In this document: piece after piece, positions 35,838-43,317 of the stretch | How the letters are laid out: each line of letters begins with the position of its first letter | Numbering within the stretch: position 1 is the first letter of the stretch | NCBI GenBank assembly: GCA_032654645.1 | Contig: JAULAW010000011.1 | Span: forward strand, 40,826 to 104,825 | Direction: 5' to 3' | Source: CAITJF01 sp032654645 | GTDB lineage: Bacteria; Pseudomonadota; Gammaproteobacteria; Burkholderiales; Gallionellaceae | Length of the DNA: 64,000 nt | Program-made: the position numbers and the translations under genes | Notes under the pieces: generated by a model | What the model saw: only the letters and a program-made list of their open reading frames with translations | Told to the model about the DNA's origin: nothing | Databases searched by the model: none

Positions 35838-36155
35838 CTAATGAGTAATAGCGACCTCGCTGAACTGGATAATCGGCTCGATGTCGGTGTAGTTCCGCAT
35901 ATCGCCCTGCAACTCGGCGGCATGCGGCAGGAATGCTGCCATAAAGTTGTCGATGCTGTCGAACTGATAATGGCACAGCGCGACAAAGCCCGGTGACGAG
36001 CCGGGCGTTGCACCGCCCAAGCCGCGCTCCACCGACACACCCTGATAGCCTTGCCCGGCGCTGATTCGCTTGATCGACAGCGGCATGTGCGTATTCAGGT
36101 AATAGTCCATATCGAACTTGCCGTTGTTTGGGTACAGGATGCTGATCTTAATCAT
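35838..36155 (-). CDS. EthD-family protein
   Basis: 105 residues from MIKISILYPNNGKFDMDYY. The EthD pattern is clear: LNTHMPLSIKRIS, GSSPGFVALCHYQFDSIDNF and DIEPIIQFSEV. EthD relatives are small dimeric barrel proteins linked to ether degradation or of unknown role. It lies 8 bp before the WYL regulator and 11 bp after the ABM-like gene. Confidence 0.9.
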   Translation of the reverse strand: MIKISILYPNNGKFDMDYYLNTHMPLSIKRISAGQGYQGVSVERGLGGATPGSSPGFVALCHYQFDSIDNFMAAFLPHAAELQGDMRNYTDIEPIIQFSEVAITH

Positions 36156-36166
36156 GGCCTGCCTTC

Positions 36167-36469
36167 TCACCCGCGTTGCATCACGTGCGCCTTGCTGCGG
36201 CTGATCGTCACGCTGTCGTGCGCGACCAGCGGCTCGCAGACGCTCATCATCTCCGCGCCGAATTTTTCGCTGGCCGCGTTGGCCGCCTCCAGACTTTCCC
36301 AATAAACCAGATCCAGCCATTCGCCGTCGTCGGTCTCGGACAGGCTGCGAAAACGGAAACCCGGCTGCGTCTTCATAAACTCGTTGATCTTCTCGTTGGC
36401 CTTTAGCCAGTCCGCCGAGGTTTTGCCCTGCTGCAAACGGAAACGTACCAATTCTATCGTGTCAGACAT
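36167..36469 (-). CDS. ABM-like small protein
   Basis: 100 residues. Pattern MSDTIELVRFRLQQGKTSAD, FMKTQPGFRFRSLSETDDGE, WLDLVYWESLEAANAASEKF fits the antibiotic biosynthesis monooxygenase-like fold. The real reaction is unknown. It is the first gene of the EthD-WYL operon, and a palindromic operator lies 57 bp upstream. Confidence 0.8.
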   Translation of the reverse strand: MSDTIELVRFRLQQGKTSADWLKANEKINEFMKTQPGFRFRSLSETDDGEWLDLVYWESLEAANAASEKFGAEMMSVCEPLVAHDSVTISRSKAHVMQRG

Positions 36470-36525
36470 ATCATTCTCCTTGATTGATGTGCCGGGACAT
36501 CCGGCAGAAGAATGCTACGCGCCTG

Positions 36526-36549
36526 CTGCTGACAGCGTGATGTCAGGAG
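36526..36549. promoter_or_regulatory. Palindromic operator candidate 1, CTGCTGACA-N6-TGTCAGGAG
   Basis: The arms match except for one base (CTGCTGACA and TGTCAGGAG), with a 6-bp spacer GCGTGA. It lies 57 bp before the ABM-like gene. Near-identical sites occur at 37517-37540 and 54338-54361. Confidence 0.7.
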
Positions 36550-36560
36550 TCTTTGCTGTC

Positions 36561-36580
36561 ATTCCCGCGCAGGCGGGAAT
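36561..36580. repeat. Short palindromic repeat ATTCCCGCGCAGGCGGGAAT
   Basis: A 20-bp palindrome related to the 13671-13733 repeat. It adjoins the second repeat family at 36589. Confidence 0.6.
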
Positions 36581-36588
36581 CCAGGTTC

Positions 36589-36666
36589 GTAGGGTGGGCA
36601 CGTTTTTTGTGCCCACGCGGTGAACCATGGATATTTCAATGTGGGCACAAAAACGTGCCCACCCTA
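36589..36666. repeat. Inverted repeat, GTAGGGTGGGCACG type
   Basis: Arms GTAGGGTGGGCACG...TGTGCCCACG and its complement CGTGGGCACA...CGTGCCCACCCTAC enclose a short loop. The same structure recurs at 56903-56975. It separates the TfoX-like gene from the ABM operon and could form a terminator-like hairpin. Confidence 0.75.
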
Positions 36667-36667
36667 C

Positions 36668-36928
36668 TCAGGGTTCGCGCTCAACATCTTCCAGTTCCAG
36701 CAGCAACCTCAAACGATCCTGCTTCGCCACCACCTGCCAGTGCCGCCCGGACAGCGCGCCTTCCATCGCCCACAGCAAATTCAAGCTGGAACATGCGCCG
36801 CAGCGCTTTACCCGCACATAGGCGTGCACCGCACCCAGCTCACACAACTGCTCAAGCGTCTGAATGCCCGCTTGCGCCAGCATCTGTTGCGACTTGGGGC
36901 CGAAGTTTGGCAGGTCGGCGATGTTCAC
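36668..36928 (-). CDS. TfoX C-terminal-domain protein
   Basis: 86 residues with a GTG start. It holds only the TfoX_C helix-hairpin domain (IADLPNFGPKSQQMLAQAGI, LEQLCELGAVHAYVRVKR, LNLLWAMEGALSGRHW). Related proteins take part in competence regulation in other bacteria, but this short form has no N-terminal TfoX domain. The cupin stop lies directly before its start, so the two are one transcript. Confidence 0.85.
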   Translation of the reverse strand: MNIADLPNFGPKSQQMLAQAGIQTLEQLCELGAVHAYVRVKRCGACSSLNLLWAMEGALSGRHWQVVAKQDRLRLLLELEDVEREP

Positions 36929-37447
36929 TTACTCGCCTTCCCAGTAATCCGCGCTCTGCTCCGCGCGCCCGACGAAGCGGAAGAAACCCGGCTTGCCGTC
37001 CTTGCCCGCCGGAGCTTCCGCAAAAACGGCAAATTTTCCGGTAGTGGGGTATTCGCAGATTTCCGGGGAAATGCGCGTGCTCACCGCGAGGTATTTCAGT
37101 TCGGCAGTGCCGGTGTTGGTGACCTGATGCGCCGTTTCCTTGCCGCCCGCCACACAGGCGACAAAATCACCCTGACGGAGCGGATAAACCGCCTCGCCGA
37201 TGCGCATTTCGCCTTCACCCTCCAGCACAAAAATCATCTCTTCGTTGACATGATGTGAGTGAAACGGAAACGCACGCTTGCCCGGAGGGACAGCGGTAAT
37301 GTTGTAGCCCAGTTTCTGCGCGCCAAGCATCATGCCGACCATGCCCATGCGCGCGTCGTAACGCTCCGCCGCCGAGCCGGTTGCCGCATAAGCGGGCGGG
37401 CGCGGTTGCAGTTCGACATCGGCGATGTTGATGACGGGTTTGCTCAT
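36929..37447 (-). CDS. Cupin-domain protein
   Basis: 172 residues. The cupin barrel is shown by FPFHSHHVNEEMIFVLEGEG with the His/Glu metal ligands, YPLRQGDFVACVAGGKETAH and TAELKYLAVSTRISPEICEY. The role is unknown. It is co-transcribed with the TfoX-like gene (no gap). A perfect palindrome lies 70 bp upstream. Confidence 0.9.
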   Translation of the reverse strand: MSKPVINIADVELQPRPPAYAATGSAAERYDARMGMVGMMLGAQKLGYNITAVPPGKRAFPFHSHHVNEEMIFVLEGEGEMRIGEAVYPLRQGDFVACVAGGKETAHQVTNTGTAELKYLAVSTRISPEICEYPTTGKFAVFAEAPAGKDGKPGFFRFVGRAEQSADYWEGE

Positions 37448-37516
37448 GGTTGCTCCTTTCGAGGATGGCGGGTAAGCCGGTTAGCGGATGAATTCCGCTG
37501 AGATTATGCAGTATCG

Positions 37517-37540
37517 CTGCTGACAATGTAGTGTCAGCAG
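37517..37540. promoter_or_regulatory. Palindromic operator candidate 2, CTGCTGACA-N6-TGTCAGCAG
   Basis: Perfect 9-bp arms with the spacer ATGTAG, 70 bp upstream of the cupin start. It matches the sites at 36526-36549 and 54338-54361. It is proposed to bind the WYL regulator encoded at 35131-35829. Confidence 0.75.
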
Positions 37541-37806
37541 TGGTGCTGATCGCTCCCAGTTTTGCGTATCAACAGCGCAACCGGATTCAATCCGGTTGCC
37601 AATGCCGTGCCCAGAATGACGGTGAGCGATCCGGCTATCATGCTCGGGGGGACGGCCTCGCCAAGAAACAGATGATTCCACAGGATGCCGAACACCGGGA
37701 TCAGAAAAGTCACCGTGAGGGTGGAGGTGCCGCCGATGTCCCTGACCAGCCGAAAATACAGCAGGAACGCGCCCCCGGTGCAAACCACACCCAGGGTATG
37801 AGTGCG
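37534..37806 (-). pseudogene. EamA/DMT-family transporter, C-terminal fragment
   Basis: About 90 residues of the last membrane helices (GGAFLLYFRLVRDIGGTST, VTFLIPVFGILWNHLFLGEA, SMIAGSLTVILGTALATGL), the end of a 10-helix EamA permease. The first two thirds are missing and upstream sequence is unrelated. It is a remnant. Its tail overlaps operator candidate 2. Confidence 0.85.
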
Positions 37807-37890
37807 ACAGGCCGAGACGCAACAATACACAAGCACGTATAAGCAGCACAATACGAAGCTTTAGCCACACGGGTCGCCGCTTGACGGAAC

Positions 37891-37905
37891 TAACGGATTA
37901 CGTTA
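37891..37905. promoter_or_regulatory. Palindrome TAACG-GATTA-CGTTA before mqsR
   Basis: A short inverted repeat 12 bp upstream of the mqsR start. MqsA-type antitoxins autoregulate through palindromes near their promoter, so this is a plausible operator. It does not match the E. coli AACCT...AGGTT site. Confidence 0.4.
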
Positions 37906-37916
37906 CTGTCCACTTC

Positions 37917-38218
37917 ATGGAAAAGCGCGTACCTCACTACCGATTGCAAGAAATTCTAGCCATCGTGTCTGCGCGCGGACTGGGTGTATTTACCGCGACA
38001 GCCGCTTTCAATGCCGCAGCGATGGGGTTAAGCGAGGCTCAGGTAATCGCGGTTGTGATGTCAATCACCCGTGCGATGTTTTACAAGAGCATGACGACAA
38101 ACAACGATAGTCGAAAATGGCAAGACGTGTATCACGTCCCTTGCCCGAATAGCAAAATTGCCTACATCAACTCACGATGCAGGATGGTGTGGTGGTGATT
38201 CAGTTTAAGGAGAAATAA
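37917..38218 (+). pseudogene. mqsR: MqsR toxin with a C-terminal frameshift
   Basis: The start MEKRVPHYRLQEILAIV, the AMFYKSMTTNNDSRKWQDVY core and the upstream position to mqsA identify MqsR, an mRNA interferase that cuts at GCU. At about 38169 one base is missing. The original frame ends at 38198 with a false tail (INSRCRMVWW), while the next frame reads LTMQDGVVVIQFKEK and stops at 38218, the normal end. The lost C-terminal strand includes a lysine near the end of the active-site region in E. coli MqsR, so activity is probably lost or reduced. The MqsA gene follows after 3 bp. Confidence 0.85.
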
Positions 38219-38221
38219 ATC

Positions 38222-38626
38222 ATGGGCGATAGGCAATGTGGCAGTTGCGGTGCGGGCGGGATGGTGCGCGCAGTCCGTGATGTTTCGCGTGATTTTCGGG
38301 GGCAAACGGTGACCATCGCGGCAGTGGATGGCTGGCACTGCGCAACCTGCGGGGAAGTCGAGTTTGCCAGCAAAGCGGAAGCAAAGCGTTTTTTTGCCAA
38401 GGCGCAAAATGAACAACAGGCCATCATCCAAAGCGAGGCCGAAAAAGTGCGGCTATGGCGTAAGCGTTTGGGGTTGACCCAAAAACGCGCAGCCGATTTG
38501 TTCGGCGGGGGCATCAATGCTTTTTCTGAATACGAGCGCGGCAAAACGCAGCCGTCAAAATCAACGGTGCTGTTGCTCAAGCTGCTCGACAAGCACCCAG
38601 AGTTGCTGAAAGAAATTGGGGTTTGA
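38222..38626 (+). CDS. mqsA: MqsA antitoxin
   Basis: 134 residues, normal size. The N-terminal zinc site uses CGSCG and CATCG. The C-terminal HTH reads RLGLTQKRAADLFGGGINAF, close to the E. coli form, followed by SEYERGKTQPSKSTVLLLK. It binds and neutralises MqsR and represses its own promoter. AGGAG lies 9 bases upstream. It is intact, in contrast to the toxin. Confidence 0.95.
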   Translation: MGDRQCGSCGAGGMVRAVRDVSRDFRGQTVTIAAVDGWHCATCGEVEFASKAEAKRFFAKAQNEQQAIIQSEAEKVRLWRKRLGLTQKRAADLFGGGINAFSEYERGKTQPSKSTVLLLKLLDKHPELLKEIGV

Positions 38627-38674
38627 TCTGGCTGGTGCATGATCTATCGAACCCGCAAGGTAGTGCGATGCTGA

Positions 38675-38800
38675 CCCCTTTTGCCCCGCTGGCTGTTCAC
38701 CGTGTACAACAAAGACGAAATGGATGACCTGACGGTCGCACAACGGAAGATGCTAAAGGAATTCTTCAAGCAGGAACTGGATGCAAGGAGAGACAAATGA
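38675..38800 (+). pseudogene. RelE/HigB-family toxin, C-terminal fragment
   Basis: The open frame RWLFTVYNKDEMDDLTVAQR then KMLKEFFKQELDARRD is the last third of a RelE-type toxin of the kind paired with NadS-like antitoxins. A TGA at 38672 and unrelated sequence precede it, so the catalytic core is lost. Its TGA overlaps the ATG of the antitoxin gene, the usual coupling. Confidence 0.75.
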
Positions 38801-39108
38801 AACGAAAATTGTTTGACGAACTGAAAGAAGGATTCAGTGCATTGCAATCTGCCCGCGAAGGCAAGCTCACCCTGCGTGAACACAGCGTCGAAAAGAAACC
38901 CGCTCCAACGATCACACCGGAAGAATTGCTGAACCTCAGAGAAAAATTGCATATGTCGCGCACCGTGTTTGCCCGCTACCTGCGCACCAACGAGCGCACA
39001 CTGGAAAACTGGGAGCAAGGCCGCGCCAGCCCGAACGCACAAGCTGCGATTCTGATCCGCATGGTGGAGCGGTATCCAGATACGGTGGAGAGGCTTTCGG
39101 CTATTTGA
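38797..39108 (+). CDS. XRE-family antitoxin, NadS-like
   Basis: 103 residues. An N-terminal MKRKLFDELKEGFSALQSAR is followed by an HTH of the HigA/NadS type (ITPEELLNLREKLHMSRTVF, ARYLRTNERTLENWEQGRAS). It should bind a RelE-type toxin and the promoter. It is complete, while the toxin gene before it is only a C-terminal piece. Confidence 0.92.
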   Translation: MKRKLFDELKEGFSALQSAREGKLTLREHSVEKKPAPTITPEELLNLREKLHMSRTVFARYLRTNERTLENWEQGRASPNAQAAILIRMVERYPDTVERLSAI

Positions 39109-39218
39109 TGAATGCAGCTTTGAATTGCTGCTGGCTCCGAACGGATGCCATTCATGCGCTGAAATCTGTTAGGATTCGTCGCAAAGTAAAATAGCTAATC
39201 AGTAATAGAGGGGTTACG

Positions 39219-39275
39219 ATGCCGTCTTTGTTAATTACCAGCTTAAAGCTTCTGCTGGCGCGCCAACTAAATTAG
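39219..39275 (+). CDS. Possible short leader peptide before the methyltransferase operon
   Basis: 18 codons, MPSLLITSLKLLLARQLN, preceded by GAGGGG at a good distance. It ends 32 bp before the methyltransferase start. Hydrophobic and unmatched to anything I know. It may be a leader peptide or chance. Confidence 0.25.
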   Translation: MPSLLITSLKLLLARQLN

Positions 39276-39307
39276 TCGCGTATTTAATTCACTAAAAGTT
39301 AGGCTAT

Positions 39308-41032
39308 ATGGTTAGGCACACTACTGCAACGTCTATTGCTGGTTTGGCTGTAATGCCGACTACAGCACAAAGTGATCCCTCCAGCCAGCCTCTTACCCAA
39401 AGGGAGTTGGGAGCTTATTACACTCCAAGTGTCCTAGCAGCGCTTCTTGCCAAGTGGGCAATTCGTTCACGTAATGAGCATATATTAGAGCCTGGGTTTG
39501 GCGGCTGTGGTTTTCTGCAAGCTGCTGTAGATAGGCTAGCTGAGCTTGGTAGCTCATCCCCCAAAAACCAACTTTTTGGATGTGATATTGACCCACAAGC
39601 ATTTGCATATCTTGCCGAAAAACTGGGGGTTTTGAGCATCGAGCGCCGTTATATACTTTCTGACTTTGTTGCAGTATCACCTCAAGATTTTTCTACACAA
39701 GCATTTGATGTAGTCATAGGAAATCCCCCCTATGTTTCCCTTCATAACATGTCGGTGAACCAAAAAGCATCAGTTCAGGCATGGAAAGAAAAAACGGGTA
39801 TTAAAATAAACGGCAGAGCCAGCTTATGGGCTTATTTCGTATTGCACGCCATGTCCTTCCTTAAACCTGGCAGCAGGATGGCATGGGTGCTCCCCGGAAG
39901 TTTTTTGGAAGCGGATTATGCGACGAGCTTGCGCGAGGATATTGCCGCTAGCTTCGGAGAGGTTATCGCTATTCAGCTAACTGAAAGAATGTTTCTATCG
40001 GTCGGCGCGGAAGAGCGTACAGTTGTTCTGCTGTGTTCCGGTTTTGGCGGGTCATCCCAAGGTATTCAAATTAGCCACTGTACATCGGCGGATCAGCTAG
40101 AAAGTGCGATAGCTACCAACAGCCAATGTAATCCATCTCTGGATAAGCCAATCCCTCTGCAGCTATTACAAGCCGCTGTGGATGAAACAAGTATCTACGA
40201 CACCTTGTCAGCCACCCCCGATGCTGTAAATCTAAGCGAACTGTGCAAGGTATTGATAGGCACGGTAACAGGCGCAAATCGTTTTTTCATAATGTCGCCT
40301 AGCCGCGCCAAACTTCTTCTTCTTGGTGAACGCAACCTCAAACCTATCCTTTCCAAATTCGCTCATATTCAAGGCGTGCAGATCAACGAATTAGATATTG
40401 AAGATTGGCAGTCTCAGGATAAACCCTACCTACTATTTTATCTGCCAGACAAGCGGATGTCACGGGCTGCGACAACCTATGTAGCAACGTACCCAGTCAA
40501 TGAACGCTTGCAAAACAGCACATTTCGCCGCCGAAGAGATTGGTTGAGAGCTGATGATGGGCGCATTCCTGACGCTTTCTTTTCTTACATGATGCACGAT
40601 GGACCGAGAATGGTGCTCAACGATGCCGCAATCAATGCGACGAATTCTATTCATCGTATATTTTTCCATCCAACTGTCACACCGCAAATCAGGAAGCTTG
40701 TTGTGGTGTCGCTGTGTTCATCATTTAGCCAGCTATCCGCTGAACATGTAGGTCGGAGTTATGGCTCTGGAGTTCTGAAAGTTGAACCTTCTGAGGCCAA
40801 CAGAATACGGCTCCTTCTCCCAAAGGGAAAGTCGGTTGAGCAGATTGATGCCGCCTTCTCACAAATTGACGCATGTTTCCGTCAAGGCAATCCAGAGGAG
40901 TCGCAGCAAGTTGCCGACACGTTTATTTTTGGGGATAGAAAAAAATCTGACCGTGAGCGATTAGTTCTCGCATTGTCCAACGAATTAGAAATCGCAAGGA
41001 ATCGGAGAAGGCGTTTGCGCGATGAAATCTGA
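39308..41032 (+). CDS. N6-adenine DNA methyltransferase, Eco57I/type II-like
   Basis: 574 residues. GAYYTP (35-40) is the motif X start, LEPGFGGCGF (60-69) the SAM-binding motif I, and GNPPYVS (138-144) the catalytic NPPY box of gamma-type N6-adenine methyltransferases. Residues about 300-540 resemble a target-recognition region. No endonuclease domain is fused and none is next to it, so it is either a solitary methylase or the marker part of the four-gene unit. The gene overlaps the next by 11 bp. Base composition is clearly AT-richer than the ribosomal operon, suggesting transfer. Confidence 0.9.
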   Translation: MVRHTTATSIAGLAVMPTTAQSDPSSQPLTQRELGAYYTPSVLAALLAKWAIRSRNEHILEPGFGGCGFLQAAVDRLAELGSSSPKNQLFGCDIDPQAFAYLAEKLGVLSIERRYILSDFVAVSPQDFSTQAFDVVIGNPPYVSLHNMSVNQKASVQAWKEKTGIKINGRASLWAYFVLHAMSFLKPGSRMAWVLPGSFLEADYATSLREDIAASFGEVIAIQLTERMFLSVGAEERTVVLLCSGFGGSSQGIQISHCTSADQLESAIATNSQCNPSLDKPIPLQLLQAAVDETSIYDTLSATPDAVNLSELCKVLIGTVTGANRFFIMSPSRAKLLLLGERNLKPILSKFAHIQGVQINELDIEDWQSQDKPYLLFYLPDKRMSRAATTYVATYPVNERLQNSTFRRRRDWLRADDGRIPDAFFSYMMHDGPRMVLNDAAINATNSIHRIFFHPTVTPQIRKLVVVSLCSSFSQLSAEHVGRSYGSGVLKVEPSEANRIRLLLPKGKSVEQIDAAFSQIDACFRQGNPEESQQVADTFIFGDRKKSDRERLVLALSNELEIARNRRRRLRDEI

Positions 41033-43313
41033 TCTTCTTAACACACTAAAAAAGCAGCTCTCAATAGAGCTTGAGCAGGAGCCTATTGATTTTCAGGCTA
41101 TAGCGGAACTCAACAAAAAAATACTCGAATGCGACAAGAGTACGGTGCGCTTTTCAATCGATGCGCGACATATCCATCGCCTTGGCTTTGAGCTTGTCGG
41201 TCGACAAGAAACTGCTCTCAGTGAACTCATAAAAAATGCTTATGACGCAGATGCAACGGAAGTCAGAATCGATTTCTTTGAGTTTGATAAACCTGGCGGG
41301 ATACTTACTATTTCCGATGACGGCTCAGGCATGTCAGAGGAAACAATTCGCGGCACATGGATGCGGCTCTCGACCAATGACAAAGAGCTATCACCGATTT
41401 CCGAAAGGTTTAAGCGTTCACGGGCTGGGCGTAAAGGTATAGGTCGGTTTGCGGTCGAACGTCTTGGAAAGGAATTGATTCTTGAGTCAGCAGTGATCGG
41501 AGAACCACAAGGTGTGCGAGTGCAATTCAATTGGGACGATGTGTTTAAGCCTGATGTGGACATAGGCATGCTTTCGTTTTCAATCCAACACTTCGATAAG
41601 ACACCAGAAGCACACGGTACGAAATTGACCATTGTTACGATGCGTGATCGTTGGACAGAAGCACAACTGAAGCGCGTGTGGAAATCCGTCATTCTGCTCC
41701 AGCCGCCATACAAGGTTAGGCGAACTTATCGGGGCAAAGCGTTAGTTAAAGATATGGGTGTGGAGCCTGACCCCGGCTTCTCCGTAGTAATTAATGGAAA
41801 AAATTCTGATGAAGCCCGCACGGAGATTTCCATCAGTAAAACTTTCCTTGAGCAAAGAGCTGCACGTATTAGCGGTCATATTGATAAAGATGGGTTAGGG
41901 CACATATCGGTTGAGTCCAGCAAGCTGGGGTTAACTGATAAGGTCACGCTAGACCACAAGTTTGATCTTGTGGGTATCACCAGTTTTGAAGTCGATTACT
42001 TCATCTACACCCCCGAATTCATTAGCGGATTCTCATTAAAAACAGCCATTGAGGTTGCAACAGAATATGGAGGAATGAGGATTTACCGTGATGGATTCCG
42101 TGTTTTACCATATGGCGAGTCGCGGGATGATTGGTTGAGGCTAGCATACGATACGGGTCGCCGGAACTTACTAGTGCCTGCAAACAACAACAATTTTTTT
42201 GGGCAAGTTGAACTCGCTAGTAATGAAAATGTTCTTCTTGAAGAAACGAGCAGTCGAGAAGGCCTGATTGAAAATGAAGCATTTGTTGAGCTTGCTGATT
42301 TTGTCAGAAGTGGTCTTGAGTGGGCTGCTTTGCGAGTTGCCGCAGCTCGCGAAAGAAAACAGACTGCGGGGCAAAAGGACTTTACTTCAACGCGCAAGAA
42401 GCCCTCAGAGCAGGTAAAAAAAGTATTTGAAAATGCATCTAAATCCGCAACACAAGATGATGCGGCAGCGAGCTCTGTTCCTGCAACGGCACTAATCAGG
42501 GTTCAAGAGGAGGTTCAGAAAATAGTCTTGAGTTTTGAACAGGATCAAGAGCTGCGCGTGCAAGCACATTTACGTTATGAAGAGTTGCTGCGAATTCTGG
42601 CTTCATTGGGGACATCGATTGCAGTATTCAGTCATGAAATCCGTGGTGCGCTGAATGGCTTCAGTGGCAGTATCCTGAACTTGAAGGGATTGCTGGCTGA
42701 CCTCGGTGCTATGGATAAAGCCAAGAAGCCAGTTGATGACGTTGAGGCAAGCCTTAGTCAGCTTAATGATTTGGCATCCTATGTGATGAGCCTGATAGCC
42801 CATACAGCCAAGCGTGAAAAGAATGAGATCGCCGTTCACAGCGTGATAAACGAATTTGTTTCACAATTCAAACACTATCTTGATACCAGACAAGTGGAGT
42901 TTGAGGTGGCTATTAACCCACCTTACCTTCGTACAGCCTCTATGCATCGAAGCGAAATTGATTCTGTGTTATTTAATTTCCTGACAAACTCAATCAAGGC
43001 GATGGATCGCGCCAATACAGGTAATAGAAAAATTAAAATCAGTGCGGATCGAGAGAGTGAATTTGTTCGTATCGCGTTCCAAGATACTGGAACGGGTGTT
43101 GATCCGGCGATTGCGGATAAGATATTCGATGCCTTTTTTACAACGCACCAATATGGCGATGATGAATTAGTTGGTCCCGGTTCTGGGTTGGGATTGAAAA
43201 TTGTTTCCGATATCGCAAGCGCCAATAGTGGCTGTGTTCGTATTGGAGATGCCGAGCAAGGCTTCAATTGTCGTTTTGATTTCCTAGTCCCAGCCGCAAA
43301 AGCACAACAATAA
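41022..43313 (+). CDS. Dual GHKL ATPase: N-terminal HSP90/MORC-like domain plus C-terminal histidine kinase
   Basis: 763 residues, no membrane helix. The first GHKL fold holds SELIKNAYDADA (67-78), SDDGSGM (98-104) and AGRKGIGRFA (135-144), as in HSP90, MutL and MORC ATPases. The C-terminal half is a cytosolic histidine kinase: FSHEIRGALNGFSG with His538, SVLFNFLTNSIKAM (N box), DTGTGVDP, FDAFFTT and GSGLGLKI. A helical stretch of about 100 residues (495-590) joins them. It probably senses something through the ATPase half and phosphorylates the receiver protein encoded 4 bp downstream. A paralogue with this order was not recalled. Confidence 0.85.
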   Translation: MKSDLLNTLKKQLSIELEQEPIDFQAIAELNKKILECDKSTVRFSIDARHIHRLGFELVGRQETALSELIKNAYDADATEVRIDFFEFDKPGGILTISDDGSGMSEETIRGTWMRLSTNDKELSPISERFKRSRAGRKGIGRFAVERLGKELILESAVIGEPQGVRVQFNWDDVFKPDVDIGMLSFSIQHFDKTPEAHGTKLTIVTMRDRWTEAQLKRVWKSVILLQPPYKVRRTYRGKALVKDMGVEPDPGFSVVINGKNSDEARTEISISKTFLEQRAARISGHIDKDGLGHISVESSKLGLTDKVTLDHKFDLVGITSFEVDYFIYTPEFISGFSLKTAIEVATEYGGMRIYRDGFRVLPYGESRDDWLRLAYDTGRRNLLVPANNNNFFGQVELASNENVLLEETSSREGLIENEAFVELADFVRSGLEWAALRVAAARERKQTAGQKDFTSTRKKPSEQVKKVFENASKSATQDDAAASSVPATALIRVQEEVQKIVLSFEQDQELRVQAHLRYEELLRILASLGTSIAVFSHEIRGALNGFSGSILNLKGLLADLGAMDKAKKPVDDVEASLSQLNDLASYVMSLIAHTAKREKNEIAVHSVINEFVSQFKHYLDTRQVEFEVAINPPYLRTASMHRSEIDSVLFNFLTNSIKAMDRANTGNRKIKISADRESEFVRIAFQDTGTGVDPAIADKIFDAFFTTHQYGDDELVGPGSGLGLKIVSDIASANSGCVRIGDAEQGFNCRFDFLVPAAKAQQ

Positions 43314-43317
43314 GGAG

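Noticed and set aside
36526..36549. The CTGCTGACA palindromes as transcription terminators
   Set aside because: They lack T-tracts, lie upstream of starts with a fixed spacer and are conserved in sequence, which fits operators better.
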